Source: Methanospirillum hungatei (GTDB lineage Archaea; Halobacteriota; Methanomicrobia; Methanomicrobiales; Methanospirillaceae). From it: a stretch of 64,000 nt of DNA. The stretch lies in contig NZ_CP077107.1 of assembly GCF_019263745.1 (NCBI RefSeq), forward strand, positions 2,728,001 to 2,792,000. Reading direction: 5' to 3'. Positions within the stretch are counted from its first letter, which is position 1; every line of letters starts with the position of its first letter. Positions 18,267-26,950 of this stretch are shown here, piece by piece. The notes beneath the pieces are model-generated. The model was not told where the DNA came from, did not search any database, and saw only the letters and a program-made list of their open reading frames with translations. The position numbers and the translations under genes are program-made.

Positions 18267-21200
18267 ATGGATGAACAGAGACTTTGTATCCTCTATGTTG
18301 ACGATGAGGTTGAACTATTAACTATTGGAAAACTCTTCATGGAGCGGTTTGGCAATCTCTCTGTAGATACTTCTCCTTCGGCAGATGAGGCTCTTGTAAA
18401 GATTGCCAGTAATTCGTATGATGGTATCGTTTCAGACTACCAGATGCCAGGTATGGATGGCATCGGGCTACTCCAGGAAGTTCGTCAAAAGTTTGGTGAT
18501 ATTCCTTTTATTCTCTTCACCGGCCGGGGGAGGGAGGAGGTGGTTATCCAGGCTATCAATCATGGAGCTGATTTTTACCTGCAGAAAGGAGGAGAACCCA
18601 AATCACAATTTGCCGAGTTGGTACATAAAATCCGCCAGGCTGCACGAAGAAAAGATGCTGAACGAGCATTAAAAACATCGGAAAAACGCTTCTCTGATAT
18701 CATAAATTTTCTTCCTGATCCCACCTTCGCTGTTGATGTCTCTGGAAAAGTGATTGCATGGAACCGGGCTCTTGAAAATTTGACCAAAACCTCATCTGCT
18801 GATATTATCGGAAAGGGGCAAGATGCATATAAATATGCTATCTATCGATCTACCCGCCCTGTCCTGATTGATCTGATCGATGAACCTGATGATGTCATTC
18901 TGCAGTACTACTCGAATATTGAGCGGGACGGTTCATCCCTTACTGGCGAGACTGATTTCATCCATATTGACGGTTCTCATCTCTACATTCTTGTAAAGGT
19001 CAGCAAGCTCTTTGATCAGTCTGGAACGATAACAGGAGCCATAGAATCAATCCGGGATATCACGCAACTAAAAAAAGCTGAAGAAGATATACGCAAAAGT
19101 GAGGAACGATACCGGTCGGTTGTTAATGACCAGACCGAAATGATAGCCCGGTTTACCCCTGAAGGAGTTATCACCTTCACAAATGAAGCATATCGACAGT
19201 ATTACGCTCCACGAATTGGTCTGCATCATCCGGTTGGCAAAAATATCCGGGATATCATGGAGATTGATAATTACGCTGCTGTTGAAAATTTTTTACAATC
19301 GCTTACGCCTGATGTTCCTACCCGTGAGATGGAGAGAATGGTTCCTGGAAAAGACGGGAATATGTACTGGCAGATATGGACAGTCAGGGCACTATTTGAT
19401 GAAGTTGGTCAGGTATCAGACTATCAGGTGGTAGGTCGGGATATCACTGAAAAAAAACAGGCTGAAGAGAGGCTGAAGGATGCATATGAACAGATAGCAG
19501 CTGATGAAGAAGAACTTCGGGAAAAATTCGAGGAATTGACCGATAGTGAACGAATGGTCAGAGAAAGTGAGGAACGACTCATTCTGGCTCAGGAGATTGG
19601 CAGGACTGGTGCATGGGAGTATACTATTCAGACCGATTCTATCTGGGGATCTGCTGAGGGTCTGGCTATCTTTGGTTATCCTCCGGTTGCAGGCAATTTT
19701 CCTATTGAGGATATTGAATCCTGTATTCCTGATCGGGATCGGGTTCATCAGGCACTTGTGGATCTCCTCTCTGATGATATTCCGTATGACATTGAATATG
19801 TCATTCATCCGGCTGATGGTTCAGCGGAGAAGTATATTCATTCACGAGCAAGATGTGAGCGAGATGATCAGGGGAATATTATCCGCGTTCTTGGGGTAAT
19901 TCAGGACATTACCGACCGTAAAAAAGCTGAGACTGAAATTGCGTTTAAGAATGCAATACTAAAGACCCAACAGGAAGTTTCTCCGGATGGGATTCTCATT
20001 GTCGATAAAAATGGGAAAATTCTAGAATATAATAAAAAGTTCCAGGAGATATGGGGTATCCCTGATGATCTGTTATTATCACGAAGTGATGATCCGGTTT
20101 TAACCTCTATTTTAGATTCTGTTGTTGATTCTGAAGAATTTCTTTCACGGGTCAGATATCTGTATGCACACCCTGAAGAGAAGAGTTTTGAAGAGATAAA
20201 TCTTCGCCATGGAAGGGTATTAGAACGTTTTTCTGCCCCAATGTTTGGAGATAATGGGGAATATTATGGACGGGTCTGGTTTTTCAGGGAGATTTCTGGA
20301 CGAAAACGGGCAGAACATGATCTTTTGGTAGCGTATGAACAGATTCAGGCATCTGAAGCCATGCTTCAGAAAAATTACCAAATGTTGTTATCAAATGAAC
20401 AAGCGTTACGTGAGAGTGAGAAAAGGTTTCGAATCCTTTTTGAACTTGCACCGTACGCCTGTATATTGTATGACAAAAGAGGGTTCTGCCTGCTCGTAAA
20501 TGACTATCATGAAAAGATTACCGGATATGTAGCAACTGAAATAGTCGGGAAAAAGGCCGAAGAATTAGATATCCTCTCCCCTGAAGACCTTCATGACATT
20601 ACTCATGATTTGAACAGACAGAGATATGTGGATGGGAAGGAAGTAATTATCCGGATAAAAGACGGAACCCAGAAAACCGTGGTCATATCTGCAGTATATG
20701 TTGAATATCGGGGAGAACCTGAGATCCTCGCAACGATGGCCGATATTACTGACCGGAGGAGAGTTGAAGATTCACTCAGGCGAAGCAACGAGCAGATTAC
20801 CGGGATTGCAAATACGATTCCTGGCATTGTCTTCCAGTTTAATGCAAAAGACTCTGGAGAATTCGGACTAACCTATGTGAGTTCCAGAGTTGGCGAAATC
20901 CTGGGAATTTCCGGAGAAATTTCGACCTTCCTTACACAATTCCTATCTGGTGTTGCGCCAGAGGATCAGGAACGGTTTTTATCGTCTTTAGATCAGGCGG
21001 TAAAAACAGAATCAAAATGGGAGTTTGAAGGCAGGTTCATACGATCTGACGGGCGGATTATTTATTTCCGTACTATGTCTGCTCCGGTCAGGGTGTCTGA
21101 TGAATTGTTGTTTAGTGGGGTTATTCTTGATGTAACTGCTGAAAAAGAGGCAGACAATTCGTTACAGTCAGAAAGGAAGTTCTCTCAGCTGTTACTTGAT

Positions 21201-21530
21201 ATCTCACCGGTATTTATTGTTGCTATCAATGGGAAAGGGAAAACCCTGATGATGAACCGGATGCTTCTCGATGCACTGGAATATTCTGAAGACGAAGTGA
21301 AGGATAAGGATTACCTGAGCACCTTTGTCCCTGCAGAAGATCGGGAGCGTGTTTCTGACATATTCCGTCGGATTGTGAGAGATTCGTCTGCAACCCTGAA
21401 TGAAAACAGGATTGTGAGTAAGTCAGGGAAGGTATACCTGGTGGAATGGCGTGGAAGACCAGTCCTTCTTCCTTCTGGGGAACTTGATTTCTTTGTTGGA
21501 ATCGGGATTGATATTTCCCAGAGAAAATAG
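18267..21530 (+). CDS. REC-PAS7 signalling protein without kinase domain
   Basis: 1087 residues from the ATG at 18267; a TTG at 18258 closer to the site ggag (18249-18252) is an alternative start. The N-terminal receiver (7-120) is intact (CILYVDDE; VSDYQMPGMDG; LFTGRG; LQKGG). Seven PAS-like modules follow, beginning near 140, 275, 430, 560, 710, 840 and 965, with coiled segments after the second and fourth. The protein stops right after the last PAS/PAC (FFVGIGIDISQRK), so no H-box or ATPase domain exists and none follows downstream. It probably senses through PAS ligands and signals via protein contacts with a separate kinase. Its receiver is a close relative of that in the divergent kinase. 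Confidence 0.82.
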   Translation: MDEQRLCILYVDDEVELLTIGKLFMERFGNLSVDTSPSADEALVKIASNSYDGIVSDYQMPGMDGIGLLQEVRQKFGDIPFILFTGRGREEVVIQAINHGADFYLQKGGEPKSQFAELVHKIRQAARRKDAERALKTSEKRFSDIINFLPDPTFAVDVSGKVIAWNRALENLTKTSSADIIGKGQDAYKYAIYRSTRPVLIDLIDEPDDVILQYYSNIERDGSSLTGETDFIHIDGSHLYILVKVSKLFDQSGTITGAIESIRDITQLKKAEEDIRKSEERYRSVVNDQTEMIARFTPEGVITFTNEAYRQYYAPRIGLHHPVGKNIRDIMEIDNYAAVENFLQSLTPDVPTREMERMVPGKDGNMYWQIWTVRALFDEVGQVSDYQVVGRDITEKKQAEERLKDAYEQIAADEEELREKFEELTDSERMVRESEERLILAQEIGRTGAWEYTIQTDSIWGSAEGLAIFGYPPVAGNFPIEDIESCIPDRDRVHQALVDLLSDDIPYDIEYVIHPADGSAEKYIHSRARCERDDQGNIIRVLGVIQDITDRKKAETEIAFKNAILKTQQEVSPDGILIVDKNGKILEYNKKFQEIWGIPDDLLLSRSDDPVLTSILDSVVDSEEFLSRVRYLYAHPEEKSFEEINLRHGRVLERFSAPMFGDNGEYYGRVWFFREISGRKRAEHDLLVAYEQIQASEAMLQKNYQMLLSNEQALRESEKRFRILFELAPYACILYDKRGFCLLVNDYHEKITGYVATEIVGKKAEELDILSPEDLHDITHDLNRQRYVDGKEVIIRIKDGTQKTVVISAVYVEYRGEPEILATMADITDRRRVEDSLRRSNEQITGIANTIPGIVFQFNAKDSGEFGLTYVSSRVGEILGISGEISTFLTQFLSGVAPEDQERFLSSLDQAVKTESKWEFEGRFIRSDGRIIYFRTMSAPVRVSDELLFSGVILDVTAEKEADNSLQSERKFSQLLLDISPVFIVAINGKGKTLMMNRMLLDALEYSEDEVKDKDYLSTFVPAEDRERVSDIFRRIVRDSSATLNENRIVSKSGKVYLVEWRGRPVLLPSGELDFFVGIGIDISQRK

Positions 21531-21554
21531 AAAAAAAAGGATTTTTTAAGAAAA

Positions 21555-22355
21555 TTATTTCTTTCTGTACAGTTTCCCGTACACGACCTGACCCTTGGAC
21601 TTGGAGTGACGCTCACCAAGGTCACCGATGTACTCGGCAAAGGTTCCCTTGTATCCGTCAACTTCCAGCTCAACATCCTGGTTGTACTTGAACCCGGGCA
21701 TCATGTAATTCATGTTGCCAAAGACATAGATAGTTCCTTTGACCATCTGGCCGCCGACACGACGGTTGACGTCACCTTTTACAATGATGGTTCCGCCTTC
21801 CTGGTGGGTTCCGATGTGGACATCTGCGTTTCCTTCGACGATGAGGGTTCCACCGTTCATAAAGGTACCGATGTCACTGCCGACATTGCCTTTTACCCGG
21901 AGGACTCCGCCCTGCATACCACGCCAGTCACCACGGTAGGATGCACCGATGTAGTTCATACCGTCTCCTTCGACGATGAACTCTCCGTTCTCCATGCCAA
22001 GGCCGGAGAAGGAGTCCACATTGCCCTTGATGGTCAGTTTGCCGCCTCTCATCCATGCACCAGTGTACATGTCAGTGCTGCTGTTGACGATGACCTCTCC
22101 GGCTGACATCTTTGCGCCGATGTACTTGACTTTGCTGCAGTCACCGTTTACGACGATCTTTGTTTCTTCCGGAGTTTCGCCGATTTCACCGGCGATTTCA
22201 AAGTAGTCCCCAAGCTTGTAGCATTCTCTTCCTTCATAGACCGGAAGTGCCAGAATCTCATCCTTGCTCTTTCCTGCAAAGGAATCGGGGGTGATACAGT
22301 CTGCTTCAAGATATAACGTCGGGGCAGTTTTCAGATTGATTGTTGCGATCTTCAT
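21555..22355 (-). CDS. fwdC: Formylmethanofuran dehydrogenase subunit C, set 1
   Basis: 266 residues from the ATG at 22355, preceded by gagg seven bases away; an upstream ATG at 22373 would overlap fwdA. It is a right-handed beta-helix protein of the GltB-C/FwdC family: repeated GG/EGxxxxxIG turns (AGEVIVNSSTDMYTGAWMRG; GGTLIVEGNADVHIGTHQEG) and the conserved YIGASYRGDWRGM. FwdC binds FwdA and FwdB in the CO2-reducing enzyme. Last gene of the fwdDBAC operon. Same length as the set 2 copy at 37648-38448. Confidence 0.93.
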   Translation of the reverse strand: MKIATINLKTAPTLYLEADCITPDSFAGKSKDEILALPVYEGRECYKLGDYFEIAGEIGETPEETKIVVNGDCSKVKYIGAKMSAGEVIVNSSTDMYTGAWMRGGKLTIKGNVDSFSGLGMENGEFIVEGDGMNYIGASYRGDWRGMQGGVLRVKGNVGSDIGTFMNGGTLIVEGNADVHIGTHQEGGTIIVKGDVNRRVGGQMVKGTIYVFGNMNYMMPGFKYNQDVELEVDGYKGTFAEYIGDLGERHSKSKGQVVYGKLYRKK

Positions 22356-22365
22356 TCCTGATTCC

Positions 22366-24084
22366 TCACACATTTGCCTTGGTTTCGATGACGAACGGGT
22401 TCGGTGCGTATGAATCCGGAACCTCGTAGTTTGCCTGCGTTACAGTGTAATACCGGAGGAATTTCTCCCTGACATCACGGGTAACCTGCTTGCTCTCCGG
22501 TGCTTTTGCATCAACCCAGAAGGTCTTCTTGGTGCCTGCATGAACAATCTGACCGTCCTGGCAGACGATCTCTCCATTCTTGATGAAGTATGCACTGTTC
22601 GAGAAGGCTTTCTCAATCTCTTCTGGATCGGTTGGCATCTTGGCCGGGTTGAGGTCGTAGATGGCAACATCTGCATTCATACCTGAAGCAAGACCTCCCA
22701 TCATGTTTGAAAGACCAAGGGCCTTTGCCGGACCAGCACGGGTCATCTGTGAAAGCTCAAAGAGCGTGATTTCACGGTCAAGTTCGTTCAGGATGGTTGC
22801 GTCTGCTACCTTGCCACTGTTTTTGAAGGCGGCCATCTGCTCATCACGGGTCTTCTTGCACATAAGCCACTTGAATACCCGTGGGTACCGGGTGAACGGA
22901 CCAGCGTTCGGATGGTCGGTGGTGATCATGGTCCGCATTGGATCCGTTGCAAGAAGGGCAAGTTCAAGACCGACTGCCCACTGGACGGCACAGGGGAAGA
23001 CGTTCGGGCTGTAGATGAACGGAACAACTCCGGAACCGGTCTCAAGTTCGACGTCCACGTTACACCACTTGAGGTGGTTTAATGCACTGAGGTGGTGTTC
23101 AAACGGACCGTCGGCGGTCATGGTGGTTGTCTCATCAAGGGTCACATTTCCGGTATCAAAGGTGAGTTCGGGATGTGCATTGACGTAGTTCATGATCTCC
23201 TTGGAGTTTGAACAAAAGTCTCCCCAGCTGGAACCGCCATAGGAGTGGAACTGCAGGTGAGTCAGGTGCATAACCTGTTCACGGTTAAAGGTGTTCTTTG
23301 CCTTGTACCCGGCTGCAAGTTTCATCGTGTCGATGGTTGTTGGTGCATTGCCCGGGTCTCCAAGCATATTTCCATGGATGTGAATGGAGTGTGGCAGACC
23401 AAGGTATTCATTGGTCTCAATAAGACCCTTGATGATCTCTGACGGTGTGATGTCAAAGAACGGAACCTCATCATTGATGCCAAGACAGTTCAGACCCCAT
23501 CCCCATGCTTCTGTGCCACCGGGGTTGACGATCTTGATACCATATCCCTTGGTTACCTTGAGAAGCCAGGCAGTATATGCTGCAGTCTTTTCGATATCGT
23601 GTTCCTTTAGGTATTCAAAGACGAACCAGTTGTTTCCAAACACCGGAAGTGCTGCTTCATCGATGATTGGAGTATCCTTGATCTCTTCATGGACATGCCG
23701 TGCATAGAGCGGTGGCATGGCTGCTTCCATGGTAAATCCGTACCCCATACGGGCGTATGAGTATCCGGTTCTGAATACGGACGGAATTGAGAAACCCTGC
23801 TCCATTCTGGTGGTCTGCTTGACGATACCGCCCCGCATCTCACCACGGATCATCTTGTCTTCTGGTCTGAACCATCGGCCAAGGTTGACTTTTGGTCCTG
23901 CAACGTGGGCATGGATATCAAGTGCACCGGCCATGACGGTCTTTCCGGATGCATCGATAGTCTTTGCCTTGGATGAGACCTTGTCTACAATTTTGCCATC
24001 CTTGATGGCGATATCGGCCTTGTCTCCTTTTACGCCACTGACAACATCAAAGACATGACCGTTCTTGATCAGTATTTCACTCAT
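22366..24084 (-). CDS. fwdA: Formylmethanofuran dehydrogenase subunit A, set 1
   Basis: 572 residues, amidohydrolase fold with a dinuclear metal site. It hydrolyses or forms formylmethanofuran from formate delivered through an internal tunnel from FwdB. Visible metal-site motifs: GALDIHAHVAGPKVNLGR (HxH), HSIHIHGN, HLTHLQFHSYGG and TTDHPNAGPFTRYP (Asp). The Lys expected to be carboxylated probably lies in GYGIKIVNPGG. Between fwdB (stop and start abutting) and fwdC. Closely similar throughout to the set 2 FwdA. Full family length. Confidence 0.95.
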   Translation of the reverse strand: MSEILIKNGHVFDVVSGVKGDKADIAIKDGKIVDKVSSKAKTIDASGKTVMAGALDIHAHVAGPKVNLGRWFRPEDKMIRGEMRGGIVKQTTRMEQGFSIPSVFRTGYSYARMGYGFTMEAAMPPLYARHVHEEIKDTPIIDEAALPVFGNNWFVFEYLKEHDIEKTAAYTAWLLKVTKGYGIKIVNPGGTEAWGWGLNCLGINDEVPFFDITPSEIIKGLIETNEYLGLPHSIHIHGNMLGDPGNAPTTIDTMKLAAGYKAKNTFNREQVMHLTHLQFHSYGGSSWGDFCSNSKEIMNYVNAHPELTFDTGNVTLDETTTMTADGPFEHHLSALNHLKWCNVDVELETGSGVVPFIYSPNVFPCAVQWAVGLELALLATDPMRTMITTDHPNAGPFTRYPRVFKWLMCKKTRDEQMAAFKNSGKVADATILNELDREITLFELSQMTRAGPAKALGLSNMMGGLASGMNADVAIYDLNPAKMPTDPEEIEKAFSNSAYFIKNGEIVCQDGQIVHAGTKKTFWVDAKAPESKQVTRDVREKFLRYYTVTQANYEVPDSYAPNPFVIETKANV

Positions 24085-25404
24085 TTACGCATCCCCCATG
24101 ATTTCACAGAGCCGGTCGTATACCTTCTCAAGAAGCTCCTCATCGGTGAGCATTCCTTCTGGAGGTTCGACGACTTTCCGGCATGCAATCGGGACGTTGT
24201 CCATACGATAGGCACAACCTTCGACTTCAACACCGACAAGAGCGACCGGGATGTGAACATCGGAGATCTCGGTTGTCAGGTTGATATGTGGGTCAATACA
24301 GACCGATGGAATCTGGGCCATATGTCTGGTTGCTTCAATTGGGAAGTGTGCACCGATATCAGATGCGATACAGATACAGGCATCGACTTCCTTTCTCCGA
24401 AGCAGGTCAACAGAGGATGTCTCACCAGGGTTGTACCGGGCATGGGTCCGGCGGGTGAGGTCAACACAGTACGGGAATCCATACTGCCATGAGAGAACCT
24501 GTCCTGAACCGGTAACGTTCCAGTGTCCTCTCATTGCTATGATGGAAAACTTGGTAAAGTCGTTTAAGTCACGGGTGAGGTTGATTGCGATATCGATATT
24601 GTGGTTTCTTCCAAGGGTGTGAGTCAGACCCATACCGAAGAAGATGACACCGAACCGTCCTTCTTTTAAGGTATTTACTGCGGATATGATCTTTTCCTTC
24701 GGGACTCCACCGACGACATCAGGAATTGGCTGTCCACGGGCAACCGTTCTGAATGCATCAAGGAGTTCGTAGTCGTATCCCTGTTCTATCTGGATGAATT
24801 CATCGGCACATTTTGCTGTGTCGGTGTACCGGCAGTCAACACAGATGATCTTTCTTCCCTTGTGACCCTTGGTGGTGAAGAATCCACGGGGGAAGATAGA
24901 GTATCGGGACATGTGACGGGGGTGAGCATGGGCCGGGTTACATCCCCAGAACACGATACGGTCTGCACGGTTCTTGACTTCTCCTAAGGTACAGCTTGGG
25001 ACACCAACGTCCTGGATTGCAAGCAGTGAAGAGCCGTGACAGACGGTTGCACAGTTATCAACGATGGTTCCTGCTTTTTCTGCAACCTTGTGACCGATTG
25101 CCATTGCCTCACAGCTGGTTGAAGCCCATCCATACCAGAGGGTCTTTTTGGCTTTTGCCAGCATCTGTGCGGTGTATTCAATAGCTTCATCGTATGAGAT
25201 CTCTTTATAGGATCCGTCTGGCTGGCGTTTTCTTGGACGGGTTACCCGGCCTTCCTTCCGTACGTGAAGGAATTTTTCAGAGCCGATTGCACAGGCGTTC
25301 TGACAATCAATAATTTCTTTCCCGTCATCAGAAACCGTGATCTCAAGATCATCACACAGGGTTCCGCAAAATGGACAGGTAACATCGGTTACTACTTTAG
25401 ACAT
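24085..25404 (-). CDS. fwdB: Formylmethanofuran dehydrogenase subunit B, set 1 (catalytic Mo/W pterin)
   Basis: 439 residues, molybdopterin oxidoreductase family; reduces CO2 to formate at a Mo or W bis-pterin site. The N-terminal [4Fe-4S] motif is CPFCGTLCDD...CAIG. The metal-ligand residue is Cys (NCATVCHGSS), not selenocysteine. Other typical segments are TLGEVKNRADRIVFWGCNPAHAHPRH and FFGMGLTHTLGRNHN. It differs at the first motif from sets 2 and 3 (CPYCGCSCDD), so this set is the more distant isoenzyme. Whether it uses tungsten or molybdenum cannot be told from sequence. Confidence 0.95.
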   Translation of the reverse strand: MSKVVTDVTCPFCGTLCDDLEITVSDDGKEIIDCQNACAIGSEKFLHVRKEGRVTRPRKRQPDGSYKEISYDEAIEYTAQMLAKAKKTLWYGWASTSCEAMAIGHKVAEKAGTIVDNCATVCHGSSLLAIQDVGVPSCTLGEVKNRADRIVFWGCNPAHAHPRHMSRYSIFPRGFFTTKGHKGRKIICVDCRYTDTAKCADEFIQIEQGYDYELLDAFRTVARGQPIPDVVGGVPKEKIISAVNTLKEGRFGVIFFGMGLTHTLGRNHNIDIAINLTRDLNDFTKFSIIAMRGHWNVTGSGQVLSWQYGFPYCVDLTRRTHARYNPGETSSVDLLRRKEVDACICIASDIGAHFPIEATRHMAQIPSVCIDPHINLTTEISDVHIPVALVGVEVEGCAYRMDNVPIACRKVVEPPEGMLTDEELLEKVYDRLCEIMGDA

Positions 25405-25407
25405 GTA

Positions 25408-25833
25408 TTACTCCCTTGCCGGTGGTTTTCTATCTTCGCCATAACAAAGGGTCTGGATCAGTTCAACTGCTTCCATTACCTTCTCTTTTTCAGCGGGCTC
25501 GATATCTACAGGAAATCCCTTAAAGCAGGGTTCTCCGGTGGAGTAGGTATATGCAGAGACAAGTGCATTTGCCCAGGGTCCCATGGGGAGCATTGCAAGA
25601 CCTGGAACAACGTCTTCACGGGTCCGGACTGCCTTAACCACGATGGTACCATCTTTGCTGGTGACCCGGACATTGGTATTTGCCATGATTCCTGCTTTTT
25701 TCATATCATCCTCGTGCATGTGAATGATTGAAGCAGCGTCATAGTACTTCTTGGAAGTCTTTCCTGTCTCCATAGCAACTCCTTGCTGAATGGTTCGACA
25801 GGTAATAAGATTCAACGTAATCTTGTTTGTCAT
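25408..25833 (-). CDS. fwdD: Formylmethanofuran dehydrogenase subunit D, set 1
   Basis: 141 residues, the molybdopterin-dinucleotide-binding domain that completes FwdB (aspartate-decarboxylase-like barrel). First gene of fwdDBAC, three bases before fwdB, with a strong ribosome-binding site (ggaggagatga). It keeps the family start (TCRTIQQGVAMETGKTSKKYYDA) but lacks the stretch CHIRQGVWANQ...TQSTG shared by sets 2 and 3; here it reads MLPMGPWANALV and YSTGEPCFKGFP. Expression is probably governed by the long upstream leader. Confidence 0.9.
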   Translation of the reverse strand: MTNKITLNLITCRTIQQGVAMETGKTSKKYYDAASIIHMHEDDMKKAGIMANTNVRVTSKDGTIVVKAVRTREDVVPGLAMLPMGPWANALVSAYTYSTGEPCFKGFPVDIEPAEKEKVMEAVELIQTLCYGEDRKPPARE

Positions 25834-26122
25834 TCATCTCCTCCGTTTCCCAAATTCTACGCTTGAATTCAGGAATCATCAGAAGCGATCATTCCGATGA
25901 AAGACGGTCACACGAACCTGGGTTCCAGATTCTTGTGGTACGAACGTGGGGATCAGCATGCACCAATGGTTAGTATGAGAAGACTGGTGATGGGATATCG
26001 GGAGTATCCCACCATTCAGGTTTCCATCCATGGTCCTGACCCGAACAGGCACCACTTGTCAACCGAACAAGTAACGGTCAACGTGGGGATAATAAAGGAT
26101 TTGGGTTCATCATGCCTCCATT
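25834..26122 (-). ncRNA. Candidate structured 5' leader of fwdDBAC operon 1
   Basis: On the minus strand, upstream of fwdD, several hairpins lie in order: A at 26072-26054 (ACUUGU/ACAAGU, 7-base loop); B directly abutting at 26053-26032 (GGU-CCUG/CAGG-ACC with one bulged G, 7-base loop); C at 26014-25985 (UGGGAUA/UAUCCCA plus UGG/CCA, 7-base loop); D at 25948-25911 (CACG/CGUG, ACC/GGU). Loop B (UUCGGGU) can pair with loop C (CUCCCGA) over five bases. The 11-base string AACGTGGGGAT (plus strand) occurs at 25943 and 26080, and ACGGTCA at 25904 and 26074. TATA candidates at 26145-26154 and 26089-26098 place the RNA start near 26122 or 26070. A riboswitch-like role is inference. Confidence 0.5.
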
Positions 26123-26144
26123 TTGAGATGAGGCGAAAGAGTCT

Positions 26145-26154
26145 CTTTTAAAGG
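26145..26154 (-). promoter_or_regulatory. TATA box candidate of fwd operon 1
   Basis: On the minus strand the sequence reads cgaaacctttaaaag, a good archaeal BRE plus TATA pair. Transcription would start about 25 bases downstream, near 26122, leaving a leader of about 290 bases. A weaker box (cctttattat, 26098-26089) would start the RNA at hairpin A, near 26070. Confidence 0.5.
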
Positions 26155-26231
26155 TTTCGGAGTTATCCGGCAAGTTGGGCATCATGACCCGGAAGGAGAG
26201 AGATGAGTTTGTGACCGAAGGTTTGGTGATG

Positions 26232-26239
26232 ATTAGGCA
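26232..26239 (-). promoter_or_regulatory. TGCCTAAT motif, site 1
   Basis: ATTAGGCA on the plus strand, upstream of fwd operon 1. Member of the recurring motif set described in the findings. Confidence 0.4.
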
Positions 26240-26318
26240 AAATTTTTTTGTGCCCATTGATTAGGACTACAATGTGTGCTCATATCTGATTAAACAGGTA
26301 ATATCTGACAATTCACAA

Positions 26319-26325
26319 TGCCTAA
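26319..26325 (+). promoter_or_regulatory. TGCCTAA motif, site 2
   Basis: Context cacaaTGCCTAAattg, upstream of fwd operon 1. Confidence 0.4.
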
Positions 26326-26370
26326 ATTGCATATGATCGCATTTACGTCCTGAATACCATTCCTGATAAG

Positions 26371-26381
26371 ATAGGCACTAA
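26371..26381 (-). promoter_or_regulatory. TTAGTGCCTAT motif, site 3
   Basis: Reads gTTAGTGCCTATc on the minus strand, so it has both half-sites of the TTAG-TGC-CTAA-type palindrome. Upstream of fwd operon 1. Confidence 0.4.
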
Positions 26382-26742
26382 CCCAAAAAACTCTGAAAAA
26401 GAGCATGATGTGAAAAGCGCAATCTTAGAAGATTAGAAGTGGAATAATCTTGATTTGAGCATAATTATATATATCTGATTATGGAGAAGCTTACGTCAAT
26501 TAATTTGAATGATTTAACAATAATCTTGGATGTACGAAGTAAGGTTGCCAACAGAAAATATATGATCCTGTCTCTTTTTTTTACTTTACAAAAGGCGTTT
26601 ATCCATGATTCCTGTTTTTTTCATGATCATTTTTGGAAAATAAGAGATCTATTCTGGTCTGTTCAAACAGTAAAACTGACAGGCATCAGAAGAAAAAATG
26701 CATAATTGTGGGCAATTTGTATTGCGCCGGGCAATAATCCGG

Positions 26743-26919
26743 TTATTCTCGGGGAACAAATAATCCTTTTTTCTGGATGGATATTTTACATTCCGGACAT
26801 ACCCAGGTTTTGGGAAGCTTTTCAAAGGGCGTTCCCGGAGGAATATTCTGGGTTTTATCACCTTTTTCTGGATCATATACATATGCACATTCCAGACACT
26901 GCCATTTTGTCATATTCAT
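26743..26919 (-). CDS. Rubredoxin
   Basis: 58 residues from the ATG at 26919 (a second ATG two codons in, at 26913, is equally possible; ccggaag precedes both). Two CxxC knuckles bind one iron: [16 protein letters not shown] and [14 protein letters not shown]. It is a one-electron carrier in the cytoplasm. It lies 31 bases downstream of a sulfite-reductase-like gene on the same strand, suggesting that it donates electrons to that protein or works in oxidative-stress defence. Typical rubredoxin length. Confidence 0.92.
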   Translation of the reverse strand: MNMTKWQCLECAYVYDPEKGDKTQNIPPGTPFEKLPKTWVCPECKISIQKKGLFVPRE

Positions 26920-26950
26920 ACATTCTTCCGGAATGATATAAAAAATGAGG

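Larger units (their letters stand above)
26123..26742. other. Long upstream region of fwd operon 1
   Basis: About 620 bases between the fwd leader and the rubredoxin gene, AT-rich. It contains three TGCCTA(A)-type motifs (26232, 26319, 26371). A 74-codon frame at 26481-26705 follows a TATA-like run (attatatatat) but has no ribosome-binding site or recognisable fold, and I do not call it. Confidence 0.5.

Noticed and set aside
21606-22106. 166-codon frame antisense to fwdC
   Set aside because: Mirror of the repeat-rich fwdC beta-helix; no independent evidence.
25897-26151. 84-codon plus-strand frame opposite the fwd leader
   Set aside because: No ribosome-binding site or recognisable fold; the same DNA is better explained as the structured minus-strand leader.
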